Source: Leptospira sp.
GTDB taxonomy: Bacteria; Spirochaetota; Leptospiria; Leptospirales; Leptospiraceae
Reading direction: 5' to 3'
NCBI GenBank assembly: GCA_009991425.1
Contig: JAACWH010000020.1
Coordinates: 62,001 to 126,000 of the forward strand
DNA length: 64,000 nt
Of this stretch, positions 53,009-63,157 are shown piece after piece; position 1 is the stretch's first letter, and the number at the start of each line of letters is the position of its first letter. Below the pieces are notes generated by a model. That model made no database searches. It was not told the origin of the DNA and saw only the letters and a program-made list of their open reading frames with translations. The translations under genes were made by a program, and so were the position numbers.

Positions 53009-55291
53009 TTGGTTATGAAATTTTTAAATCATTGGAAGCTGTATGGGATAGGAGCAGTTGGATTAACATTTGGCCTGCTTGAATTTATCCTATCTTTTGT
53101 ATTCAATACTTCTTTTCATATCATGGGTGTTGATATAGCAGAGTTTATATCATCTATGGTCAGTCAATTTTTTCTATTGATTCTGATCTCTTATGGGAAA
53201 ATACTATTTGCCAATTTAGTTTTTTATTTTGTCCTTGGTTCCATTCTATACTATATTTCCTTAGATTGGAACTTATCTAAAAGAATACAATATGGAATTT
53301 TATTTCTTCTAACTTTCCTTGCTTGGATACATTCGGTAGGAATGTATCCTCAATTATATGGAGAATTCTTTTACATTCGCTTCCCATCCTTGCAATTTCT
53401 TTTACATTTTATAACAGATTGGCTTCCTCCTTTTTTAATCACAAGCCTTCTCGTCTGCTTAATCGGCTATGTAATTTTACGCTATAGTTTTTTATTCTTA
53501 ACTCAGAGAGAAAAAAATCAGTCCTTTGTGTTATTTTTAATAATAGTCTTTGGTATATTGCATTACTATGCTTCCTTACTAGGATTGTTTATTTTTGCCC
53601 TCATGATTCCTTGGCTTCATATCAATTGGAAAAAAGTTCCAGATCCTAAAGTAATTTTATTTATATTAGGCATTCTTTTTTTAGGATTTTTCCCTTATCT
53701 ATCGAATCTTACATTTTCACTCTTCCTTGCTCGTAGCACTCAAGACAAAGTTCAAAAACCTAACATATTTATTCTTTCTGCTGATAGCCTAAGGGCTGAT
53801 AAATTAGGTTTTTTAAATGGAAACAAAGATATCACACCTAATATTGATCTATTTGCAAAAGATGGAATCGTTTTTAAGGATCATCATGTAACTATACCTC
53901 GTACCTTCCCCAGTTGGGCGGATCTTCTCACTGGTGAATATTCTATGGCTCATGGAATACGAGATATGTTCCCAGCTCCCTCAGAAAAAAAAAATATAGG
54001 AACGCAAAGATTTCCAACTCTTCCGCAGATACTTCGCAAGCAGGATTACTATTCAGCGGTAGTGGGAAGTTTTGCAGCTGATATTTTTCCAAGAGCAAAT
54101 TGGAGTTTCGATGATGTCTACTGCCCCGATTTCAATGCAAAAATCCTTACCGTACAACGAGGATTAGACTCTCAGATGTTTTTTCTGCCGATTCTTACTG
54201 GTTCTTTCCTATTTGGTGGGAACTATATCTCAGAGGTGGACGGTTTGTCCACTTTGGGTGATGGATTACGGGTTTTGCCAAAATGGAAATCGGCGATTTT
54301 ACGAAACATTGATCAACCCTTGTTTATGCTTGCCTTTTCTAGTGTAGTTCATTTTCCCTATACGCCTCCTTATCCGTTTTATAAAAAATTTACGAATCCT
54401 GATTATTATGGGAAATATAAATATTTAAAATTTGTAGATCCTACCTCAGATGAAAAACCAAACTCTGAAGATATACAAGAAATTCGTAGTCTTTTTGATT
54501 CAAGTGTTCATGCCTATGATTCAGAATTCGGAGAGATGATCAAATTCCTAAAAGCTCAAAATCTCTATGAGGATTCTATTATTATTTTAACAGCTGACCA
54601 TGGAGAAGCCTTGTATGAAGATATCCATGGGCAAGGGCATGGAGAACATTTACGTGGTGAAAATGTTACCAAAGTCCCTCTTATTATAAAATTTCCAAAA
54701 GTATATAATGAAAGTTTGGTGATTAAAAAAACGAATGATAAAAATACGGCTGTCATATCATTCTATGAGGGAGTTACATCATCTATAGATATTTTTCCTA
54801 CATTGCTAGATTATCTTTCTATTAAGCTTCCGAGTGCTAAACCTGGAATCTCACTTTTAAATTTATTGCAAAATGAAACTATAGATAAAAATCGAACTGC
54901 ATACAGTGAGACTGGAATTTGGTTCTCTGACAGAGGAAATCATTTCTTTCAAAAACAAAGAATTCCTTATCCCAATATTCTTCAATTGCATAAGGTTATT
55001 CCAGAAGAAGACTACCAAATTATGATTACTGATTATCAATACAGAGAAACAATCGCATTTTCTAAACATAGAATGCTATTGAATAAAAACTTTAAACTGA
55101 TTTATATTCCAACTAGAGAAGGAGTCGTTTATGAACTCTATGATCGTGAAAATGATCCCGATAATCAGAAAAACATTTGGCCATATGGCAGAACTGGGCC
55201 AGTTATGAAAAAAGAATTACAAGATTTAATTCTCAAAGAAAGCAAATCTAAACTCGTTGGAGAGTATATCTTACCTACAAATTTACCTTAA
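53009..55291 (+). CDS. Membrane sulfatase-fold phosphotransferase (LtaS/EptA-like)
   Basis: 760 residues: about six hydrophobic helices in the first 245, then a periplasmic alkaline-phosphatase/sulfatase domain. Metal and active-site motifs: FILSADSLRADK (first Asp ligand), IPRTFPSWADLLTGEYSMAHG with the nucleophile Thr299 in place of the Cys/Ser of true sulfatases (the usual C-x-P-S-R has become T-F-P-S-W), TADHGEALYED, then HGQGHGEHLRG. The missing Cys means no formylglycine, so it is unlikely to remove sulfate; transfer of phosphoethanolamine or glycerol-phosphate is more likely. The TTG at 53009 fits the ribosome-binding site better than the ATG at 53015. Confidence 0.8.
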   Translation: MVMKFLNHWKLYGIGAVGLTFGLLEFILSFVFNTSFHIMGVDIAEFISSMVSQFFLLILISYGKILFANLVFYFVLGSILYYISLDWNLSKRIQYGILFLLTFLAWIHSVGMYPQLYGEFFYIRFPSLQFLLHFITDWLPPFLITSLLVCLIGYVILRYSFLFLTQREKNQSFVLFLIIVFGILHYYASLLGLFIFALMIPWLHINWKKVPDPKVILFILGILFLGFFPYLSNLTFSLFLARSTQDKVQKPNIFILSADSLRADKLGFLNGNKDITPNIDLFAKDGIVFKDHHVTIPRTFPSWADLLTGEYSMAHGIRDMFPAPSEKKNIGTQRFPTLPQILRKQDYYSAVVGSFAADIFPRANWSFDDVYCPDFNAKILTVQRGLDSQMFFLPILTGSFLFGGNYISEVDGLSTLGDGLRVLPKWKSAILRNIDQPLFMLAFSSVVHFPYTPPYPFYKKFTNPDYYGKYKYLKFVDPTSDEKPNSEDIQEIRSLFDSSVHAYDSEFGEMIKFLKAQNLYEDSIIILTADHGEALYEDIHGQGHGEHLRGENVTKVPLIIKFPKVYNESLVIKKTNDKNTAVISFYEGVTSSIDIFPTLLDYLSIKLPSAKPGISLLNLLQNETIDKNRTAYSETGIWFSDRGNHFFQKQRIPYPNILQLHKVIPEEDYQIMITDYQYRETIAFSKHRMLLNKNFKLIYIPTREGVVYELYDRENDPDNQKNIWPYGRTGPVMKKELQDLILKESKSKLVGEYILPTNLP

Positions 55292-55332
55292 TTCTCTCTT
55301 GAGTTTTCTTGGTTTTTGAGAATAATGGTTGT

Positions 55333-58300
55333 ATGCCTCAGAGATCCGATATCCAATCCGTCCTCATCATTGGTTCCGGTCCTATTGTTATAGGACAAGC
55401 TTGCGAATTTGATTATTCAGGAACCCAAGCAACCAAAGCATTGAAAGAAAAAGGAATTCGAGTCATTCTTGTGAATTCCAATCCTGCAACGATCATGACA
55501 GATCCAGAATTTGCAGATGCAACTTATATTGAACCACTTACTGTTCCCGTTCTTGAAAAAATTATAAAAAAAGAAAAACCTAATGCCATCTTACCAACAG
55601 TAGGTGGACAAACTGCACTCAATCTTGCACTTGCCCTTCATAAAGAAGGAATCTTAGAAAAATACAATGTTGAATTGATTGGCGCTAAGGTCGATGCGAT
55701 TCGAAAAGCAGAAGATAGAGAACTTTTCAAAAGAGCTATGGAAAAGGTAGGAGCAAGAGTTTCTCACTCCGTTATGGTCTCCGACATGGAATCAGCAAGA
55801 AAGGCTAAGGCTGAAATTGGATTTCCAATTATCATTCGCCCCGCTTATACACTGGGTGGCAGTGGTGGAGGAACCTGTTACGATGACGCTGAATTCGAAG
55901 ATAAGGCTCAGAAGGGTCTAGATGCTTCTCCTATCAGTCAGATTCTTGTTGAAGAATCTATGATTGGTTGGAAAGAGTATGAACTCGAAGTTATGCGAGA
56001 TCTTGCTGACAATGTTGTTATCATTTGTTCTATTGAAAATCTTGATCCTATGGGAGTACACACAGGTGACTCCATTACCATTGCTCCTCAGCAAACACTT
56101 TCTGACAAAGAATACCAGCACATGAGAGATCTCTCTGTGCGAATCATTCGTGAAATTGGTGTTGAGACAGGTGGATCCAATATTCAATTTGCAGTGAATC
56201 CGGAAAACGGGGATGTCATTGTAATCGAAATGAATCCTAGAGTATCTCGTTCTTCAGCACTTGCATCCAAGGCAACGGGATTTCCTATCGCAAAAATTGC
56301 AGCTCTACTATCGATTGGTTACACATTGGATGAAGTTAAAAATGATATTACTCGAGTAACTCCTGCTAGTTTTGAACCATCAATTGATTATGTAGTGACT
56401 AAAATTCCTAGATTTGCTTTTGAAAAATTCCCAGGAACAGATGATACCTTAGGTGTACAAATGAAGGCAGTAGGGGAAGCGATGGCGATCGGAAGAAATT
56501 TTCGAGAAAGCTTCCAAAAAGCTATGCGTTCACTAGAGACCGATCGGTTCGGAATGGGATCAGATGGTTATTTCAAGGAACTGATTGAAATTTCTCAGGT
56601 TCCCAAATCTGAATTACATACTTACCTTGAGAAGAAGATAAAAAGACCAACTGCTGCTAGAATCTTCTATGTAAAGATTGCCCTAGATTCAGGCTTCTCC
56701 ACAGAAGAAATTTTTGACCTTTGTAAGATTGATCCTTGGTTTTTACATCAGTTTAAACTACTTAAGGAGTCCGAAGATAGATTCCGCAAAGAAGGAATGT
56801 CCATTGCAAAATGGATGAAGCAGCAAGGTTTCTCTAATAGACAATTGGCTTTCTTAAGTATTGAAAAGTCAGTTTATGAAATACTGCATTCTGATATTAG
56901 TCTAGAAAAGAAAAAAGCTAGAATAGAAAGTTCACTCAAAGCAGAAGAAGCAAAGGTAGAAGAGTTTCTAAATAAAAATTCTATAGCACCAGTGTTTAAA
57001 AGAATTGATACCTGTGCAGGAGAATTTGAAGCCTTTACTCCTTATATGTATTCTTCCTATGAAGAAGAGGATGAATCCGATCCATCTTCCAAGGAATCTG
57101 TGATCATTCTTGGTGGCGGACCCAATCGAATTGGACAAGGTATTGAATTTGATTATTGCTGTTGCCACGCTTCCTTTGCAATACAGGAATCAGGTTTAGA
57201 ATCCATCATGGTCAATTCTAATCCAGAAACTGTATCAACGGATTATGATACTTCGGACAGATTGTATTTTGAACCATTGACTTTAGAAGATGTGATGCAG
57301 ATTTATAAAAAGGAAAAGCCTAGAGGAGTTATAGTCCAGTTAGGTGGACAGACTCCACTAAAGCTTGCTCGTGATTTAGAAAAAAGAAATGTTCCTATAT
57401 TGGGAACAAGCCCTGATTCTATTGACAGAGCGGAAGATAGAAAACGCTTTAACGAAGTATTAGATAAGCTAAAATTAAAAGCTCCCGATAATGGAATGGC
57501 AGCATCGAAACAAGAAGCAATAGATATCGCTAGAAAAATTGGATACCCAGTTCTAGTACGTCCTTCCTATGTGCTTGGTGGAAGAGCCATGATGATTGTC
57601 AATGAAGAAGAACAGTTAGTCAAATATATGGAAGAAGCAGAAGAAGTATCAGAAGATAGACCAATCTTAGTTGATTGCTTCTTAGAAGATGCAACGGAAG
57701 TAGATGTTGATGCTCTTTGTGATTCTACTGAAGTTTATATTGCTGGAATTATGGAGCATATAGAAGAAGCAGGAATTCACTCAGGTGACTCAGCTTGTTT
57801 CCTTCCTCCCCAGAATATTCCCGCTTCCATGATTGCTGAAATTGAAGAAGCCACTCGAAAAATTGCGCTTGAACTACAAGTAAAAGGACTTCTAAATATT
57901 CAATTTGCTTATAAGAACGATGAACTTTATGTAATTGAAGTGAATCCTAGAGCATCAAGAACAGTTCCTTTTGTTTCAAAATGTATAGGCAAACCTATTG
58001 TTAAGTATGCAGTGCGAATCATGTTAGGTGAAACTTTGAAATCATTAGGACTTCATGGTAGTGCAACTTCACCTATGATTAATGTAAAAGAAGCAGTTCT
58101 GCCATTTAATAAATTTCCTGGAGTCGATACCATCCTTGGTCCTGAGATGAGATCAACGGGGGAGGTGATGGGAACAGCTTTAACCAAAGGCGAAGCTTTT
58201 CTGAAATCTCAAATCATGGCGGGCGAGACTCCTCCGGCACAGGGAACAGTTTTTGTCAGCATCAATGATAAGACGAAGCCGGAACTTCTAGAAAATATAC

Positions 58301-58644
58301 GATCCCTTAGTAAGTTAGGATTCAATCTGATTGCAACTTCTGGAACCCACCAATTTCTCTCAGAGAATGGAATCATTTCTAGTAAGATTAATAAATTAAA
58401 CGATGGATACTTTCCTAATATTGTAGATTATATACAAGAAAAGAAGATACATTTAATAATTAATACTCCGCTTTCTCGAACTACTAGGGAAAGTGCTTTT
58501 ACAATTCGACAAGCAGCAATTAAATATAAAGTTCCCTGTTTGACTACAGCAAAAGCAGCTCAGAGTTTAGTTGATGGTATGATGGAGATGAGAGATAAAG
58601 GATTTAGTGTTCATTCCTTACAAGAAATTCATAAAATGAATTGA
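55333..58644 (+). CDS. carB: Carbamoyl-phosphate synthase, large subunit
   Basis: Makes carbamoyl phosphate from bicarbonate, ATP and the ammonia delivered by CarA, for pyrimidines and arginine. I choose ATG at 55333 (1103 residues) because [20 protein letters not shown] is the family start; the frame is open upstream to 55309. Two homologous halves are clear: the first ATP-grasp with [16 protein letters not shown] and [16 protein letters not shown]; the second with [17 protein letters not shown] and [14 protein letters not shown]. The C-terminal MGS-like allosteric domain begins near [20 protein letters not shown]. No carA gene is adjacent. The 3' end overlaps the leucyltransferase gene on the other strand by 16 bases. 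Confidence 0.96.
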   Translation: MPQRSDIQSVLIIGSGPIVIGQACEFDYSGTQATKALKEKGIRVILVNSNPATIMTDPEFADATYIEPLTVPVLEKIIKKEKPNAILPTVGGQTALNLALALHKEGILEKYNVELIGAKVDAIRKAEDRELFKRAMEKVGARVSHSVMVSDMESARKAKAEIGFPIIIRPAYTLGGSGGGTCYDDAEFEDKAQKGLDASPISQILVEESMIGWKEYELEVMRDLADNVVIICSIENLDPMGVHTGDSITIAPQQTLSDKEYQHMRDLSVRIIREIGVETGGSNIQFAVNPENGDVIVIEMNPRVSRSSALASKATGFPIAKIAALLSIGYTLDEVKNDITRVTPASFEPSIDYVVTKIPRFAFEKFPGTDDTLGVQMKAVGEAMAIGRNFRESFQKAMRSLETDRFGMGSDGYFKELIEISQVPKSELHTYLEKKIKRPTAARIFYVKIALDSGFSTEEIFDLCKIDPWFLHQFKLLKESEDRFRKEGMSIAKWMKQQGFSNRQLAFLSIEKSVYEILHSDISLEKKKARIESSLKAEEAKVEEFLNKNSIAPVFKRIDTCAGEFEAFTPYMYSSYEEEDESDPSSKESVIILGGGPNRIGQGIEFDYCCCHASFAIQESGLESIMVNSNPETVSTDYDTSDRLYFEPLTLEDVMQIYKKEKPRGVIVQLGGQTPLKLARDLEKRNVPILGTSPDSIDRAEDRKRFNEVLDKLKLKAPDNGMAASKQEAIDIARKIGYPVLVRPSYVLGGRAMMIVNEEEQLVKYMEEAEEVSEDRPILVDCFLEDATEVDVDALCDSTEVYIAGIMEHIEEAGIHSGDSACFLPPQNIPASMIAEIEEATRKIALELQVKGLLNIQFAYKNDELYVIEVNPRASRTVPFVSKCIGKPIVKYAVRIMLGETLKSLGLHGSATSPMINVKEAVLPFNKFPGVDTILGPEMRSTGEVMGTALTKGEAFLKSQIMAGETPPAQGTVFVSINDKTKPELLENIRSLSKLGFNLIATSGTHQFLSENGIISSKINKLNDGYFPNIVDYIQEKKIHLIINTPLSRTTRESAFTIRQAAIKYKVPCLTTAKAAQSLVDGMMEMRDKGFSVHSLQEIHKMN

Positions 58645-59375
58645 ACATCCTCCCATTTCTCTGACAAAGGGTGAAGGATTTCACCAGGTTTAAAATTTTT
58701 CTTATAATCCATCTTGGGATGTTCAGGAATGAATAATCCCAATTGGATATATTTAAATGAAGAGATATTTTTCGCCCATTCAATCGTCTTAAGTATCATA
58801 AAAACGCCTAAACCATTTTTCTTATAATCTGGATCAAAGACATTGTAAACAGATGAGATTGTTTCTTTGCCGATGTCTATGATTCCAAATCCTATTAATT
58901 TTGATTCATCATAAATTTCTATTTCGAGGGAATGATTAATGTATTCGTACATTTGTGAATCCATAGTCTCTAAGTGGGACTCGTCGGATTCTTTTTTATC
59001 TAGATTCTCATGCCTTGATTTTATGTATTTTAAATAAAGACTTTGTTTCAGATTACTTGGTTGAGGCGAGCCAATAGAAAATCGTAGCTCTGCATTGAAT
59101 TTAAGATTTCTTTTCTGGGAAGAATTTGGACGAAATGTATCCAAAGGTATTCTATATGGAATGCACATTCTGCATTTCTTGCATTCAGTCTTGTAGAAGA
59201 GATCCCCCGAACGTCTATAACCACGTTCGAGAAATTGCTCTACTACAAAAGAGTTAAATGATGGTTCAGCAAAACAATATCTAAGAATAGAAGAACGCTC
59301 TGGAAAATAAGAACAATCCAATTCTGCAGATAGAGGGAGAGTCTGAAATACTAAATCAATTCCATCCGAGTTCAA
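58629..59375 (-). CDS. bpt: Aspartate/glutamate leucyltransferase (N-end rule)
   Basis: Transfers leucine from Leu-tRNA to proteins starting with Asp or Glu and so marks them for ClpS/ClpAP. 248 residues of the Ate1/Bpt family. The N-terminal part has [12 protein letters not shown] and the Cys cluster [17 protein letters not shown], and the C-terminal GNAT-like half has [20 protein letters not shown] and [20 protein letters not shown]. The TTG start lies inside the end of the preceding gene and no good Shine-Dalgarno is seen, so its expression probably depends on translation of that gene. Its end overlaps carB. It might instead be an arginyltransferase. Confidence 0.85.
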   Translation of the reverse strand: MNSDGIDLVFQTLPLSAELDCSYFPERSSILRYCFAEPSFNSFVVEQFLERGYRRSGDLFYKTECKKCRMCIPYRIPLDTFRPNSSQKRNLKFNAELRFSIGSPQPSNLKQSLYLKYIKSRHENLDKKESDESHLETMDSQMYEYINHSLEIEIYDESKLIGFGIIDIGKETISSVYNVFDPDYKKNGLGVFMILKTIEWAKNISSFKYIQLGLFIPEHPKMDYKKNFKPGEILHPLSEKWEDVQFIL

Positions 59376-59817
59376 GTATAATTTGGTTTATCCTTTTTCG
59401 ATTCACACCTAAATCTGAACGACCTAAGCGAGATGCAGAACGATAGTGTAGTTTATTGGATTTTGCATCTAAGTAAAATTCTACATCGTCTACAAATCCC
59501 ATAAGTTTAGATTTAAATTCAGCGTAGATATAATTATCTGTTTCTTTGATGATTACTGCATTTTCATGTTTTGCCAACACTGATTTTAAATCTGCTATTG
59601 AATCTGGAATTGACTTCTTCAAATCAAGAGCTTTGATATAATGTTCTTCATCAGAAGAATCACAGAAAGAAGATACACAATTGGGTGAGGGTGGGCAAGG
59701 TTTCAATTCGCCATTTTCACGAATTCCTAAATCGTCTGGTCTAGTTCCTGTACAATTGAATAGGGAAACGAAAACTAAAAGTGAGGAAAGGGTAAATACT
59801 AAATCAAAGTTTTTCAT
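59356..59817 (-). CDS. DUF1499-family lipoprotein
   Basis: 153 residues. Lipoprotein signal with lipobox SLFNC (Cys22). The mature domain has the DUF1499 marks CPPSPNCVSSFCD, YIYAEFKSKLMGFVDDVEFY, and YRSASRLGRSDLGVNRKRI. The role of the family is unknown; it is widespread in bacteria and in plant chloroplasts. Its last 20 bases overlap the bpt gene and the two are probably one operon, upstream of nothing else in this window. Confidence 0.88.
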   Translation of the reverse strand: MKNFDLVFTLSSLLVFVSLFNCTGTRPDDLGIRENGELKPCPPSPNCVSSFCDSSDEEHYIKALDLKKSIPDSIADLKSVLAKHENAVIIKETDNYIYAEFKSKLMGFVDDVEFYLDAKSNKLHYRSASRLGRSDLGVNRKRINQIILELGWN

Positions 59818-59888
59818 AATGATTCTAAAGTTATTCTTTTTTCTTGATCTGGCAAGCGAGAAAACTTAAACCAGACCATAAATTTTAA

Positions 59889-61217
59889 CTATTGGCAAAT
59901 AGCCGAAGCAGGTGGAACGCAACCAGCTGTGGTGTTTAAACAATCCCAAGAATTCCATGAAGCTGTTCTATCGGTGATATCTTGGTACCAATCCAAAACG
60001 GAACGACCTCCCGAGCTTACTGTATAAAATCCAACTGAGGTCGAAACTGTATGAACATCACCCGATGCTCGGTAGTATTTGTAGTTTGAGTTTGTTGCTG
60101 GAAGAGATTTGGTAACCATTTCACTACGAGCCTGAGTTACCCAATCACAGGAAATGGAAAGAGGAACATTGACTCCTGAGGAAGAACCCCAGAGATCCTT
60201 TCTATCTTCATAAGTAATGGCTGAAGTATAAGGTGGGGTTCCTAGTATTAGCTTTTGCACATTGTAGAAGAATCTTTGGTTCCCATCAAAAGCGGTAGTA
60301 TACTGACCGACTCGACTTGTCGAATAGGTGTCAGCTACTAATTTGAAGAAATTACCTAGTGTGAGATTCCCATTTTGGAAATTCGTAAGATTAAAACCAG
60401 TAAGCCACTCTGGCACATTGGAATCTGCCTTCCAACGATTGGTTGCAGCGGCATTTGCAAATCCAGTAGGAACGACACCATTGGAAGCATCGCTGATAAC
60501 GGAAACTGTGGAAGAAGTAAAAACTTCCTTCACATAAGGAAAATTAAATATGGCTCCATAGCCTCCAGCAGATTGGCCCGTTACAAGAATATTAGAAGAA
60601 GAGTCAGGTTTGAATTCGGAATCCTTCAACATAAAGTCAATCACTGAGATAAAATTTTGGAATCCTCTATGCTTGAAAGTGGTGGCAACGCCTGTATTGG
60701 GATCATTGTAAGTAGTGTCATTCGATCCCCAATGTAAATCTCCCGTGCAATAAGGAATGAAGATTACATTCCAATCTCGGTAAGGATTCATAGGATTTGT
60801 TTCATCGAGAATTCCGTTGAAGGCAAATTTTGCAGCAAGAGATGAGAACTGAGAAGCCTGGTTGAAGTAGGTTGGAGTATTTGTGCCTAAGCAGTTCTTA
60901 GCATCCCAACAGGCTCCACCACCCATAAAGTTAATAATGTAATTTCTACTAGTTCCTTTCTTTGTATAAAATTTGAAAGTTCCATTTCCCGTAGTTCCTG
61001 AGCAGGATGGATTGAAGTTAAAAGTTTTAGTTCCAGTAGGAGCAGGCAAAGTTAATGTCAAACTTCCTGATGTTGGTGATCGTTCTACATAGGGTGTTCT
61101 TGTGAGTTCATAAACCAAGGCACCCAAAATCAGATTTTCTTTGTCTTTTGTGTTATCGGGAGCCTGGCAGCCTATAGATGCCAAAAGAATGAAAATAACA
61201 AGCAGTTGATTTTGCAT
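59889..61217 (-). CDS. Pectin acetylesterase-like lipoprotein (PAE/Notum family)
   Basis: 442 residues. Lipobox ASIGC (Cys17) marks it as an exported lipoprotein. The esterase core has the family's oxyanion-hole stretch INFMGGGACW (about 104-113) and nucleophile elbow GQSAGGYGAI with Ser216; an acid and base are likely in SCDWV and GDVHTVSTSVGF. Extra Cys pairs fit the disulfide-rich plant pectin acetylesterase/animal Notum group. Substrate may be an acetylated or acylated polysaccharide or protein rather than pectin. It is alone in its transcription unit: a 70-base gap precedes the DUF1499 gene on the same strand. Confidence 0.82.
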   Translation of the reverse strand: MQNQLLVIFILLASIGCQAPDNTKDKENLILGALVYELTRTPYVERSPTSGSLTLTLPAPTGTKTFNFNPSCSGTTGNGTFKFYTKKGTSRNYIINFMGGGACWDAKNCLGTNTPTYFNQASQFSSLAAKFAFNGILDETNPMNPYRDWNVIFIPYCTGDLHWGSNDTTYNDPNTGVATTFKHRGFQNFISVIDFMLKDSEFKPDSSSNILVTGQSAGGYGAIFNFPYVKEVFTSSTVSVISDASNGVVPTGFANAAATNRWKADSNVPEWLTGFNLTNFQNGNLTLGNFFKLVADTYSTSRVGQYTTAFDGNQRFFYNVQKLILGTPPYTSAITYEDRKDLWGSSSGVNVPLSISCDWVTQARSEMVTKSLPATNSNYKYYRASGDVHTVSTSVGFYTVSSGGRSVLDWYQDITDRTASWNSWDCLNTTAGCVPPASAICQ

Positions 61218-61264
61218 AACACAATGTCATACTTATTCCATTCTTTTGTCAATTATAAAGAGTC

Positions 61265-63073
61265 TTATTTTACATCTTGTAATTTAAGAAAATCAGGTTT
61301 ATCCATTTTTCTCGAGATTCTTGATGCTGCATTCATTAAGCCTACGTGGGAATAGGCTTGTGGAAAATTGCCCCATTGGCTTCCATTCTTGGGATCAACG
61401 TCTTCGCTAAATAGTCCTAGAGAATTGGAATACTGAACGAGTTTATCGAATTCTTCAATTGCTTCTGGAATTTTGCCAACACAGGCTAAGGCTTCCACAT
61501 ACCAAAATGCACAGACTAAGAAGGCAACCTCTGGAACTCCGAAATCATCCGAATGCTTATAACGATAGAAGAGTCCTTCGGGAGTTTTTAATTCCTTTTC
61601 CAATTGGTCTAGGTGGGTTTTCGCAACTTCCGAATCTGGATCCAAATAACCAAGTGTTATCATCTGCAAAAGACTGGCATCCATATGCTTCGTGCCTATC
61701 GCTTGTGTATATGCCTTTAGATCCTGATCAAAACAGGCTTCGATTTGATTCTTAGCCTGAAGGATGAGATCTTTAGCCTTGGCTTCCATTGCTTCATCTC
61801 CCAATACTTTGGCAATTTGGAGACCAGCATTAGCACCAGCCCAGTGGAATAGAAAAGTATAACAGTGCTTTTGCGCAAGGTTTCTGAATTCCCAAAGGCC
61901 TGCATCGGGTTCATCCATAGTGTCTTCTATCATTTTTAAAATATGGTTGATGAGTTTTGGATTTTGGATTCTTGCCTTGGAGTGAAATCTTTGATCTACA
62001 TAAAGAGGTAGAATGGATAGGATCACTTGGCCGTACACATCGTTCTGAATATGGGTGTAGGCTTGGTTGCCGACCCTTACTGGTTTATTGCCAAGATAAC
62101 CTTCCAGATCTAAAGTTTTTTCTTCAATTATCTTTTCACCTAATATTCCATAGAGTGGTTGGTATCTATCTGTTTCTGAGGCAGCCACATTTTCAATATA
62201 GTGAGAATAGCGTTCCATTTCTTCAAAATGTCCTAGACTTGTAAAAGCATTCAGAGTATAATAAGAATCCCGCATCCAACAGTATCTATAATCCCAGTTA
62301 CGAGTAGATAGATGGGATTCAGGAAGACTCATTGTTGCTGCTGCTATGATGGCACCTGAGTCTTGGAATTGGTGGATCTTTAAAGCAAGGGCTGAGCGTA
62401 TAACTTTATCTTGGCGAAAATTTCCTATCGAACAATGCTTCACCCAGTCTCGCCAATACTTTCTTGTGTTGTAATAAAAATTCTCAATAGTCTGTTCTAA
62501 GGGGGCTTCAAATGGAGAACCTGATGTCAAGACGAGGTATTTGGTCTCAGAAAGGACAAAGGGTATAACATTAATAATATGATGGAGTGATACATTGGTT
62601 GATAGTCTTGTAGTTGGTTCTATGCCACTGAAATTAATATGATTGGAGCCATTGTACGGATGGGGAGTTATGCTACCATAACCAGAAACAGGTCGACAGG
62701 ATGCAATTACTCTAGGATTGCCGCTTAAGACACGAACCTTTCGAACAAGCATGTTCGGATAAAAGTGGCGATTGTTCTGTAAGAATCTAGGTGCAAAATC
62801 GATTAATTCAAAAGACCCATCTTCCGAAACAAAAACTGTCTTTAGAATATTTGTATTCTCGATATACTGCTGCTTAGATGTATAATTTGGATCGGCTGGA
62901 CGAATGTAGAATTCACCACCCTTGACTGGATCTAATAGCCCACCAAATAAAAAGCTAGAGTCAAACCTCGGCCAACAAAGCCAGACAACATTCCCAGTCT
63001 TATCGATATGGGCAATATAGCCGCAGTTTCCTATAATTCCCATATCATATGTGTGTTTGGGCTCTGTCATCAT
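61265..63073 (-). CDS. Glycoside hydrolase family 15 (trehalase/glucoamylase type)
   Basis: 602 residues. The N-terminal beta-domain starts IIGNCGYIAHIDKTGNVVWL and FDSSFLFGGLLDPVKGG, as in bacterial GH15 enzymes. The catalytic (alpha/alpha)6 barrel has ATMSLPESHLSTRNWDYRYC and WMRDSYYTLNAF and late PEVAFLVCAFWYVEAL. No signal peptide, so cytoplasmic. GH15 proteins next to trehalose-synthesis genes often hydrolyse trehalose. It has two start ATGs in a row, with a GAGG seven bases before. It lies 84 bases downstream of the otsAB-like fusion on the same strand. Confidence 0.92.
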   Translation of the reverse strand: MMTEPKHTYDMGIIGNCGYIAHIDKTGNVVWLCWPRFDSSFLFGGLLDPVKGGEFYIRPADPNYTSKQQYIENTNILKTVFVSEDGSFELIDFAPRFLQNNRHFYPNMLVRKVRVLSGNPRVIASCRPVSGYGSITPHPYNGSNHINFSGIEPTTRLSTNVSLHHIINVIPFVLSETKYLVLTSGSPFEAPLEQTIENFYYNTRKYWRDWVKHCSIGNFRQDKVIRSALALKIHQFQDSGAIIAAATMSLPESHLSTRNWDYRYCWMRDSYYTLNAFTSLGHFEEMERYSHYIENVAASETDRYQPLYGILGEKIIEEKTLDLEGYLGNKPVRVGNQAYTHIQNDVYGQVILSILPLYVDQRFHSKARIQNPKLINHILKMIEDTMDEPDAGLWEFRNLAQKHCYTFLFHWAGANAGLQIAKVLGDEAMEAKAKDLILQAKNQIEACFDQDLKAYTQAIGTKHMDASLLQMITLGYLDPDSEVAKTHLDQLEKELKTPEGLFYRYKHSDDFGVPEVAFLVCAFWYVEALACVGKIPEAIEEFDKLVQYSNSLGLFSEDVDPKNGSQWGNFPQAYSHVGLMNAASRISRKMDKPDFLKLQDVK

Positions 63074-63103
63074 TATACCTCGGTTTATATTCTTCTAAAA
63101 CAG

Positions 63104-63145
63104 AATAAATTAATATTTTATATAATTTATTTTAAAAATATTAAT
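63104..63145 (-). repeat. Competing A/T-only stems between the trehalose genes
   Basis: ATTAATATTTT (63109-63119) pairs exactly with AAAATATTAAT (63135-63145). AATAAATT (63104-63111) can instead pair exactly with AATTTATT (63124-63131), the same arms as in the repeat after ilvN. The two pairings share bases and exclude each other. Confidence 0.4.
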
Positions 63146-63157
63146 AAAAAAATAATC

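Noticed and set aside
55309..55332. Extended carB start at TTG 55309
   Set aside because: The added residues do not resemble CarB, while [17 protein letters not shown] at the later ATG does.
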